Assembly (NCBI RefSeq): GCF_004217185.1
Contig: NZ_SHKL01000001.1
Span: 5,764,001 to 5,828,000 of the forward strand
Length of the DNA stretch: 64,000 bases
From: Pseudonocardia sediminis
Lineage (GTDB): Bacteria > Actinomycetota > Actinomycetes > Mycobacteriales > Pseudonocardiaceae
Reading direction: 5' to 3'
This document shows, one piece after another, positions 24,080 through 33,052 of this stretch. The translations under genes and the position numbers were made by a program. The notes under the pieces are model-generated. The model saw only the letters and a list, made by a program, of their open reading frames with translations, was not told the DNA's origin and did no database searches. Numbering within the stretch: position 1 is the stretch's first letter; each line of letters starts with the position of its first letter.

Positions 24080-25036
24080 GTGCCGGAACGTCGTGACGCC
24101 GTCGTGGTGGGAGCGGGGATCGCGGGCCTGAGCTGCGCACTCCGGCTGATCGGCAGGGGCTGGACGGTCCGTGTCCTCACCGACCGGCCGCCCGCGGAGT
24201 CGACCTCCCACCTGGCCGCCGCGGTGTGGTTCCCGACCCGGGCCGGACCCCGGGACAAGGTCCTCGACTGGGGCCGCCGCACGTTCACCGAGCTGGCCGC
24301 GCAGGCCCGCGCCGGCGTCCCGGGCGTGGTGATGCGCGAGAGCCTGACCCTCTACCGGGAGCCGCCGCCGGAGCAGTGGTGGGCCGACGCCGTCGGCGAG
24401 GTCCGGCCCGCCCGCGCCGACGAGCTCCCCGCCGGCTACCCCTACGGCCTGCGGTTCGCCGTGCCGCTGGTGGAGATGCCGGTGCACCTGCCCTGGCTCG
24501 TCGACGAGGTGCGACGCCGCGGGGGCGCCCTCGAGCAACGGCGGGTGGAGTCCCTGGCCGACGCCGGCCGCGACGCCGACCTGGTCGTGAACTGCTCCGG
24601 CCTGGGTGCCCGCACGCTGGTCGGCGACACGAGCGTCGTCCCGGTGCGCGGCCAGATCGTGCGCGTCGCCCACCCCGGACTGACCCTGTCGGTGCGCGAC
24701 GAGCAGCACCCCGGCGGGCGCGCCTACGTCCACCCCCGCGCCCACGACGCGATCCTCGGCGGCACCCTCGACGAGGGCGAGTGGGACGCCACCCCGGACC
24801 CGGCGACCGGCGCGGCGATAGTCGAGCGCTGCATCGACATCGTCCCGGAGCTGCGCGGGGCCGAGGTCCTCGAGCACGTCGCGGGCCTGCGCCCGGCCCG
24901 ACCGACCGTGCGCCTGGAGGCCGAACCGGCCGGCGCCGACACACCTCGCGTGATCCACGACTACGGCCACGGCGGCTCCGGGATCACCCTGTCCTGGGGC
25001 TGCGCCGACGACGTCGCGGAGCTAGCGGAAACCTGA
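24080..25036 (+). CDS. D-amino-acid oxidase family FAD enzyme
   Basis: The 318-residue protein begins with the FAD dinucleotide motif VVVGAGIAGLSCALRL and ends with the DAAO signature HDYGHGGSGITLSWG. Intermediate landmarks are LAAAVWFPTRAG and VVNCSGLGARTL. It should oxidise D-amino acids to 2-oxo acids, ammonia and hydrogen peroxide. GTG 24080 has GACGAT six bases upstream and no ribosome site. A GGTTCAGCTGAACC palindrome follows 3 bases after the stop codon. Confidence 0.9.
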   Translation: MPERRDAVVVGAGIAGLSCALRLIGRGWTVRVLTDRPPAESTSHLAAAVWFPTRAGPRDKVLDWGRRTFTELAAQARAGVPGVVMRESLTLYREPPPEQWWADAVGEVRPARADELPAGYPYGLRFAVPLVEMPVHLPWLVDEVRRRGGALEQRRVESLADAGRDADLVVNCSGLGARTLVGDTSVVPVRGQIVRVAHPGLTLSVRDEQHPGGRAYVHPRAHDAILGGTLDEGEWDATPDPATGAAIVERCIDIVPELRGAEVLEHVAGLRPARPTVRLEAEPAGADTPRVIHDYGHGGSGITLSWGCADDVAELAET

Positions 25037-25038
25037 GC

Positions 25039-25062
25039 GGGGCGGTTCAGCTGAACCGCCCC
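25039..25062. repeat. 24-bp perfect palindrome, copy 1 (GGTTCAGCTGAACC family)
   Basis: A perfect palindrome centred at 25050/25051 with core GCGGTTCAGCTGAACCGC. It fills the gap between the convergent DAAO and SDR genes, where it could act as a bidirectional terminator. The same core occurs at 44781-44802 and 45421-45438. Confidence 0.8.
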
Positions 25063-25063
25063 C

Positions 25064-25837
25064 TCACATCCGCGGCTGACCGTTGGAGGCGCTCAGACCG
25101 CCGTCGACGGGCAGGTTCACGCCGGTGACGAAACGCGCGTCGTGGCTGCTCAGGAACGCGATGACGTCCGCGATCTCCTCCGGCCGGGCGCCGCGGCCCA
25201 TCGGGATCCGGTCGGCGAAGCGGGCCATCAAGTCCTCGTCGTCGGTCATCCCGGCCGTCATGTCGGTCATCGTCAGCGAGGGGCTGACCGCGTTCACCCG
25301 GACCCCGTCCGGGGCGTGGTCCATCGCCATCGCCTTCGTCATGTTCACCACGGCGCCCTTGGCGGCGTTGTAGGCGACGTTGTTCCAGTCGCCCCCGATG
25401 CCCGAGACCGACGCGACGTTGACGATGCTGCCGCCCGTCTCGGACAGGTGCGGCACCGCGGCGCGGCAGCCGAAGAACACGCCGTCGACGTCGATGCGCA
25501 TCACCAGCGACCAGTTCTCGGTGTCGGTCTCGGTGACCTTCCCGGGCCGGGCGACGGCGGCGTTGTTCACCAGTGTGTCGAGACGTCCGAACTCGGCGAC
25601 GACGGAGTCGAACAACTCCCCGACGGCCTTCTCGTCGGACGAGTCGACGATCCGGACGTGCATGCGCCCGGCATCGTCCCCGGCCTCGGCGACGACGGTC
25701 TTGAGCTTGTCCTCGGTGCGTCCGGTCAGCACGACGGTCGCCCCGTCGGCGGCGAGGCGGCGGGCGGTGGCGGCGCCGATCCCGGAGCCCGCCCCGGTGA
25801 CGACGGCGACGGTGCCCTGACGCGATGCGGAAGTCAT
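25064..25837 (-). CDS. SDR family oxidoreductase
   Basis: The 257-residue classical short-chain dehydrogenase has the cofactor motif VTGAGSGIGAATARRL, NNAAVARPG, catalytic Ser in NVASVSG, Tyr-x3-Lys in AYNAAKGAV, and the C-terminal NLPVDGGLSAS. The Arg after TGRT... suggests NADP(H) preference, but this is weak. Substrate unknown; it may be a 3-oxoacyl or alcohol reductase. It converges on the DAAO gene. Confidence 0.87.
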   Translation of the reverse strand: MTSASRQGTVAVVTGAGSGIGAATARRLAADGATVVLTGRTEDKLKTVVAEAGDDAGRMHVRIVDSSDEKAVGELFDSVVAEFGRLDTLVNNAAVARPGKVTETDTENWSLVMRIDVDGVFFGCRAAVPHLSETGGSIVNVASVSGIGGDWNNVAYNAAKGAVVNMTKAMAMDHAPDGVRVNAVSPSLTMTDMTAGMTDDEDLMARFADRIPMGRGARPEEIADVIAFLSSHDARFVTGVNLPVDGGLSASNGQPRM

Positions 25838-25886
25838 GTCGTCGGGTTACCCGGCAGCCCGCGTCCGCAACGTGAGGTCACCCTCG

Positions 25887-25892
25887 TACCGT
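25887..25892 (+). promoter_or_regulatory. Leaderless -10 element of cutA
   Basis: TACCGT, 6 bases before ATG 25899. Confidence 0.5.
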
Positions 25893-25898
25893 CGTGGC

Positions 25899-26219
25899 AT
25901 GTCTGCCGAGCACCTCGTCGTCACCTCGACCACCGACAGCGAGAAGTCCGCCCTCGCCCTCGCGGCCGGAGCGGTCGAGGCGAAGCTGGGAGCCTGCGCG
26001 CAGGTCGTCGGGCCGGTGACCAGCGTGTTCCGCTGGGAAGGCGAGGTCCAGACCGAGCCGGAGTGGCGGGTGGAGATCAAGACCGCCGCGGACCGGCTCA
26101 CGGAGCTGACCGAGCACCTGCGCCGTCACCACACCTACGACCTGCCCGAGATCATCGCCACGCCGATCGAGGGCGGCAGCGCCGAGTACCTGACGTGGCT
26201 GGTCGACGAGACACGGTGA
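25899..26219 (+). CDS. cutA: Divalent-cation tolerance protein CutA
   Basis: The 106-residue protein shows the CutA1 pattern: VTSTTDSEKSALALA, KLGACAQVVGPVTSVFRWEGE (quoted as LGACAQVVGPVTSVFRW), EWRVEIKTA, HTYDLPEIIATPI and the terminal YLTWL. CutA1 forms very stable cytoplasmic trimers and binds copper; its physiological role is debated. Length is normal. ATG 25899 is leaderless by appearance. Confidence 0.93.
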   Translation: MSAEHLVVTSTTDSEKSALALAAGAVEAKLGACAQVVGPVTSVFRWEGEVQTEPEWRVEIKTAADRLTELTEHLRRHHTYDLPEIIATPIEGGSAEYLTWLVDETR

Positions 26220-26246
26220 GGTGACCCCACCGGCGCCCTGACGTGG

Positions 26247-26252
26247 CACGAT
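26247..26252 (+). promoter_or_regulatory. Leaderless -10 element of the AraC-VOC-UvrA cassette
   Basis: CACGAT, 7 bases before GTG 26260; a weaker -10 because the first T is replaced by C. Confidence 0.4.
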
Positions 26253-26259
26253 CTCCCGC

Positions 26260-26709
26260 GTGACCGGCCGACCCGACGAGGCGCAGCGCCTGCACGACCT
26301 CGCGCGGCTGCGTCGCGTCCGGGACCGGATCGACCGCGAGTACGCCCAGCCCCTCGACGTCGAGGCGCTGGCCCGCGGCGCGCACATGTCGGCCGGGCAC
26401 CTGAGCCGCGAGTTCCGGCGTGCCTACGGCGAGTCGCCGTACTCGTACCTGATGACGCGGCGCATCGAGCGGGCGATGGCGTTGCTGCGGCGCGGCGACC
26501 TGAGCGTCACCGAGGTCTGCTTCGCGGTCGGGTCCTCGTCGCTGGGCACGTTCAGCGCCCGGTTCAGCGAGCTGGTCGGGATGTCGCCGAGCGCCTACCG
26601 GGCCGAGAACGCCCCGGCCACCGCGGAGACGCCGTCGTGCATCACCCGGCAGGTCCGGCGACCGGTCAGGAATCGAGAAGCACCGGCTCGCGCGCCGCAC
26701 CTAGCGTGA
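26260..26709 (+). CDS. AraC family transcriptional regulator (DNA-binding domain only)
   Basis: The 149-residue protein consists mainly of the double HTH of AraC proteins: LDVEALARGAHMSAGHLSREF region, then VTEVCFAVGSSSLGTFSARF and the terminal VGMSPSAYR. There is no N-terminal sensing domain. It is followed after 5 bases by a VOC gene and then a UvrA-like gene, an actinobacterial arrangement in which the regulator probably controls the cassette. Inducer unknown. Confidence 0.87.
   Translation: MTGRPDEAQRLHDLARLRRVRDRIDREYAQPLDVEALARGAHMSAGHLSREFRRAYGESPYSYLMTRRIERAMALLRRGDLSVTEVCFAVGSSSLGTFSARFSELVGMSPSAYRAENAPATAETPSCITRQVRRPVRNREAPARAPHLA
26702..26707 (+). promoter_or_regulatory. Leaderless -10 element inside the araC end
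   Basis: TAGCGT, 7 bases before ATG 26715. It would give the VOC-uvrA pair its own transcript, separate from the regulator. Confidence 0.45.
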
Positions 26710-26714
26710 CCTCC

Positions 26715-27125
26715 ATGAACATCGACATCCACTACGCCTTCCTCCCGCAGACCGATCCCGATGCGGCCCTGGCCTTCTACCGCGACACCCTCGGCTTCGA
26801 GGTCCGCAACGACGTCGGGTACGACGGCATGCGCTGGATCACGGTCGGTCCCCCGGGCGGTTCCGGCACGGCGGTCGTGCTGCACCCGCCGGCCGTCGAC
26901 CCCGGCATCACCGACGACGAGCGCCGCACCGTGCTCGAGCTGATCGCCAAGGGCAGCTACGGCGCGCTCACCCTGGCCACCGACGACCTCGACGGCCTGT
27001 TCGAGAAGCTGCAGGCCGGCGACGCCGACGTCGTCCAGGAACCGGCCGAGCAGTTCTACGGCGTCCGCGACTGTGCCTTCCGCGACCCCACCGGCAACCT
27101 GATCCGCATCAACGAAGTTCGCTGA
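26715..27125 (+). CDS. VOC family protein of the AraC-UvrA cassette
   Basis: The 136-residue protein is a single VOC domain: HYAFLPQTDPDAALAFYRDT region, GFEVRNDVGYDGMRWITVG (short parts only matter: FYRDTLGFEV, MRWITVG), and CAFRDPTGNLIRI with the terminal metal-ligand position. It may bind or modify a toxic small molecule, in the manner of bleomycin-resistance proteins. It lies 11 bases before the uvrA-like gene. Confidence 0.85.
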   Translation: MNIDIHYAFLPQTDPDAALAFYRDTLGFEVRNDVGYDGMRWITVGPPGGSGTAVVLHPPAVDPGITDDERRTVLELIAKGSYGALTLATDDLDGLFEKLQAGDADVVQEPAEQFYGVRDCAFRDPTGNLIRINEVR

Positions 27126-27136
27126 AGGGGGCGACG

Positions 27137-29488
<2,352 letters not shown>

Positions 29489-29491
29489 TCC

Positions 29492-29695
29492 CTACGCGCC
29501 GGGCGGCGACCACTCCAGATCGACGTCGAGGCGGCTCGGGCCGCCCGACGTCGTGCTGGTGGCGCTGCGGTGGACGGTCGCGCGCCCGTCGCGCAGGGCC
29601 TTCGCGGCCTCCTCGAGGAGCTGGGCGAGGTCGCCCCGGGCCTGCTCGTTGGAGGGCCAGGCCCAGGAGTCACCGGGCTGCTGTGGGGTGGACAC
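29492..29695 (-). CDS. Small hypothetical protein
   Basis: The 67-residue protein starts MSTPQQPGDSWAWPSNEQAR, contains a helix (LAQLLEEAAKALRDG) and ends VDLEWSPPGA. It starts 5 bases after the stop of the CoA ligase on the same strand, which supports co-transcription. I recognise no domain. It ends 3 bases from the convergent uvrA-like gene. Confidence 0.55.
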   Translation of the reverse strand: MSTPQQPGDSWAWPSNEQARGDLAQLLEEAAKALRDGRATVHRSATSTTSGGPSRLDVDLEWSPPGA

Positions 29696-29700
29696 AGGGA

Positions 29701-31281
29701 TCAGGCGGTCTCTCGGGCGCGGAGGTCCTTGCGCAGGATCTTGCCCGCGGCGGACTTCGGGATCTGGTCGATGAACTCGACCACGCGGACCTTCTTGTGC
29801 GGCGCGACCTTCTCCGCGACGAACGTCATCACGTCGTCCTCGGTGAGGTCGGCGCCGGCGGCCTGCCTGACCACGTAGGCCTTCGGGATCTCCTCGCCGT
29901 CGGCGTCCTTGACCCCGATGACGGCCGCGTCGGCGATCTCGTCGTGGGTCAGCAGCAGGGCCTCCAGCTCGGCCGGCGGCACCTGGTAGCCCTTGTACTT
30001 GATCAGCTCCTTGACCCGGTCGACGATCGAGTAGACGCCCTCGTCGTCGACGACCGCGATGTCACCGGTGTGCAGGTAGCCGTCGGCGTCCTTGGTCGCG
30101 TCGGTGGCGTCGGAGTTGTTCAGGTAGCCGACCATCACGTTCGGGCCCTTGACCCACAGCTCGCCGCGCTCGCCGACCGGGACCTCCTGGCCGGACTCCG
30201 GGTCGACCAGCTTGCACTCGATGTTCGGCAGCGCGAAGCCCGAGGAGTTCAGGTCGAGGTCGCCGCGGTCGTCGGGCATGCAGTGGCTGACCGGGGACAG
30301 CTCGGTCATGCCGTAGCCCTGCAGGACCGTGCAGTCCAGTCGCTTGGCCACGGCCCGGCCGAGCTCGCCGTCGAGCGGGGCGGCGCCGGAGAAGATGGTC
30401 TTGACGCACGACAGGTCGACGTCGTCGATGCTGGGGTGCTTGGCCAGCGCGACCGCGACCGGCGGGGCGATGTAGAGCCGGTCGACCTGGTACTGCACGG
30501 TGATCCGCAGGAACTCGGCCAGGTCGAACTTGGCCATCGTGACGACGGTGGCCCGGGCGTGCAGGCCCTGGTTCATCATCACCGTCATGCCGTAGATGTG
30601 GAAGAACGGCAGGAAGGCCATGATCTTGGTCTGGGAGTTGACGTCGCCCATGACCTCGATCTGGAGCAGGTTCGCGACCAGGTTGCGGTGGGTGAGGATG
30701 ACGCCCTTGGCCAGGCCGGTGGTGCCCGAGGAGTAGGGCAGCACCGCGGTGTCGGTCGACGTCGTCGTCAGCGCCGGCGGCTGCGCCGAGGTCGCGAGAA
30801 GGTCCGCGAGCGACTCGTGGCCGTCGGTGGCGTCGATCGTCAGGACCTGCGCGGCGTCGATGCCGGCCTGCTTCGCGCCGTCGAGGGCGCGGTCCAGGAA
30901 CGGCGAGACGGTGATGACCATCTTCGCCCCGGAGTCCTCGAGCTGGTGCGCCAGCTCGCCGCCGGTGTACATCGAGTTCGCGCTGGTCACGATCGCGTTG
31001 GCGCGCAGGATGCCGTGGAACAGCGCGGCCCACTGCGGGGAGTTCGGACCGAACAGAGCGACGACGTCACCGGTCCCGATCCCGCGCTCGGCCAGGCCCG
31101 CGGCGATCTTCTCGATCATGCCGGCCAGCTCGGCGTAGGAGATCGACGTCCCGGACCCGCCGTCGAGCAGTGCCGGTGCGTCGGCCCGGTCGCCGAAGCC
31201 GTCGGCGAAGAGGAACTCGGTGAGCGAGACGTCGGGGATCTCGACGTCCGGGTACGGGCTGCGCATCGACATGCGCCCCAT
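29701..31281 (-). CDS. 4-coumarate-CoA ligase-like acyl-CoA synthetase
   Basis: The 526-residue ANL enzyme has the P-loop YSSGTTGLAKGVIL, QGYGMTELSPVSH, HTGDIAVVDD, the hinge VDRVKELIKYKGYQV (typical of 4CL-like enzymes) and the catalytic lysine in PKSAAGKILRKDL. It activates an aromatic or aliphatic carboxylic acid as the CoA thioester. Starts at 31281, 31272 and 31266 are all possible; it begins 8 bases after the ybjN stop, in line with mshA and ybjN. Confidence 0.88.
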   Translation of the reverse strand: MGRMSMRSPYPDVEIPDVSLTEFLFADGFGDRADAPALLDGGSGTSISYAELAGMIEKIAAGLAERGIGTGDVVALFGPNSPQWAALFHGILRANAIVTSANSMYTGGELAHQLEDSGAKMVITVSPFLDRALDGAKQAGIDAAQVLTIDATDGHESLADLLATSAQPPALTTTSTDTAVLPYSSGTTGLAKGVILTHRNLVANLLQIEVMGDVNSQTKIMAFLPFFHIYGMTVMMNQGLHARATVVTMAKFDLAEFLRITVQYQVDRLYIAPPVAVALAKHPSIDDVDLSCVKTIFSGAAPLDGELGRAVAKRLDCTVLQGYGMTELSPVSHCMPDDRGDLDLNSSGFALPNIECKLVDPESGQEVPVGERGELWVKGPNVMVGYLNNSDATDATKDADGYLHTGDIAVVDDEGVYSIVDRVKELIKYKGYQVPPAELEALLLTHDEIADAAVIGVKDADGEEIPKAYVVRQAAGADLTEDDVMTFVAEKVAPHKKVRVVEFIDQIPKSAAGKILRKDLRARETA

Positions 31282-31289
31282 CCTAGGGA

Positions 31290-31778
31290 TCAGGCGAAGA
31301 GGTGCTCGAAGGCCTTGAGGTTGGCCGTCGACTCGCCGTTCTGCGACCGCCAGGCGTACTCGCGGCGGATCGAGGAGGCGAAGCCCAGCTCGAGGAAGGT
31401 GTTGAAGTCGCCGTCGGCGGCCTCGAGCACGGAGCCCAGGACGCGGTCGATCTCGTCGGCGGTGATGGCGTGCCGGGGGATGCGGCCGACGAGGTGGATG
31501 TCGCCGACCCGGTCCAGGGAGTAGTGCACGCCGTAGAGCCGGGCGTTGCGCATCAGCATGAACTTGTAGACGCCGACGTGGTTCTCGTCGGGCTGACGAC
31601 AGACGAACGCCTGCACCGCCATCGTCTGGTCACGCACCAGCAGCCAGCAGTGCGTCTGCAGGCGGGACGTTCCCGGCAGGGTGACGATGAACTGCCCCTC
31701 GCCGCGGTGCGCGTGGTCGACCTCCATGTCCGCGAGGGCGTCGGCGATCAGGGTGTCGGCCCCGGGGTGTGTGGTCAT
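31290..31778 (-). CDS. YbjN domain-containing protein
   Basis: The 162-residue protein shows a YbjN/type-III-chaperone-like fold: FIVTLPGTSRLQTHCWLLV region, VYKFMLMRNARLYGVHYSLD region (parts FMLMRNARL and YGVHYSLD), GDFNTFLELGFASSIRREYAWR region. Function is unknown; in mycobacteria the homologue (Rv0487) also follows mshA. ATG 31778 overlaps the mshA stop as ATGA, so the two are co-translated. Confidence 0.85.
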   Translation of the reverse strand: MTTHPGADTLIADALADMEVDHAHRGEGQFIVTLPGTSRLQTHCWLLVRDQTMAVQAFVCRQPDENHVGVYKFMLMRNARLYGVHYSLDRVGDIHLVGRIPRHAITADEIDRVLGSVLEAADGDFNTFLELGFASSIRREYAWRSQNGESTANLKAFEHLFA

Positions 31779-33052
31779 GCGCGTCCTCCGACCCGCGCGT
31801 GGAACTCGCGGCGGGCCTCGTCGTAGGCGCCCAGCAGGGCTTCGGTCGTGCGGTCCCAGGAGAAGCGGTGGGCGTGCTCGGCGGCCGCCGACGCCATCCG
31901 CTCGCGACGGTCCGGGTCCAGGGCCAGCTCGCCCAGGGCGTCGGCCCAGTCGCCGATGTCGTGCCCGGTCACCAGCAGCCCGGAGCGGCCCTCGGCGACC
32001 GCCACCGGGAGCCCGCCGACCCGGGTCGCGACCACCGGCGTCCCGCAGGCCTGGGCCTCCAGGGCGACCAGGCCGAACGACTCGTTGTGGCTGGGGACGG
32101 CGACGACGTCGGCGGCGCGGTAGACGTGGACCAGCTCGTCCCCGCCGCGGGGCGGCAGGAAACGCGTGACGTCGTCCAGGCCGAGCTCGGTGTTCAGCTC
32201 CTGCAGCGCCGTCGGCTCGGCCATCCCGCTCCCCGACGGCCCCCCGGCGACGAGCACGACCAGGCGCTCGCGCAGCGACGGGTCCCGGTGGAGCAGCTCG
32301 GCCGCGGCGCGCAGCAGCACGTCGGGGGCCTTGAGGGGCTGGATGCGGCCGACGAACGCGAGCACGACGGCGTCGTCGGCGATGTCGAGCTGGGCGCGGG
32401 CGGCGCGCCGGTCGCCGGGCCGGAAGCGGTCGGTGTCGACGCCGGGCGGGATGGTGACGGTGCGCTGCGGGTCGGCGTCGTAGAGGTCGATCAGCTGCTT
32501 GGCCTCGATCTCGGTGTTCGCGACGAGCCGGTCGGCCTCGGAGACGACCTGGTCCTCGCCGATCACCCGCACGCGCGGCTCCGGGGTGTCCCCCGCGGCC
32601 AGCGCGGCGTTCTTCACCCGGGCCAGGGTGTGCGCGCTGTGCACGAGCGGGACGCCCCAGCGGTCCCGGGCGAGCCAGCCGACCTGCCCGGAGAGCCAGT
32701 AGTGCGAGTGCACGACGTCGTAGTAGCCGGGCTCGTGCCGGGCCTCGGCGCGCAGGACACCGGCGGTGAACGCGCACAGCTGGCTGGGCAGGTCGTCCTT
32801 GCCGAGACCCTCGAACGGCCCGGCCGCGACGTAGCGGACCTGCACGCCCGGGGCGAGCTCGACGAACGGCGGCTGCTCCGACGACGTCGCCCGGGTGAAG
32901 ATCTCGACCTCGACGCCGCGGCGTGCCATCCGGATCGCGGTCTGGGCGACGTAGACGTTCATGCCGCCCGCATCACCGGTGCCCGGTTGCTCGGTCGGCG
33001 AGGTGTGCACCGACAGGACGGCGACCCGCTGCGGCAGCTCCGACCGTGTCAC
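31775..33052 (-). CDS. mshA: D-inositol-3-phosphate glycosyltransferase
   Basis: The 425-residue GT4 enzyme transfers GlcNAc from UDP-GlcNAc to 1L-myo-inositol 3-phosphate, the first step of mycothiol synthesis. It has GDAGGMNVYVAQ at the N-terminus, HSHYWLSGQVGW, the inositol-phosphate pocket (PPGVDTDRF) and the E-x7-E motif in ESFGLVALEAQACGTP. GTG 33052 overlaps the upstream TGA as GTGA and has AGGA seven bases upstream; GTG 33058 in frame is less likely. It marks the organism as mycothiol-producing. Confidence 0.95.
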   Translation of the reverse strand: MTRSELPQRVAVLSVHTSPTEQPGTGDAGGMNVYVAQTAIRMARRGVEVEIFTRATSSEQPPFVELAPGVQVRYVAAGPFEGLGKDDLPSQLCAFTAGVLRAEARHEPGYYDVVHSHYWLSGQVGWLARDRWGVPLVHSAHTLARVKNAALAAGDTPEPRVRVIGEDQVVSEADRLVANTEIEAKQLIDLYDADPQRTVTIPPGVDTDRFRPGDRRAARAQLDIADDAVVLAFVGRIQPLKAPDVLLRAAAELLHRDPSLRERLVVLVAGGPSGSGMAEPTALQELNTELGLDDVTRFLPPRGGDELVHVYRAADVVAVPSHNESFGLVALEAQACGTPVVATRVGGLPVAVAEGRSGLLVTGHDIGDWADALGELALDPDRRERMASAAAEHAHRFSWDRTTEALLGAYDEARREFHARVGGRA

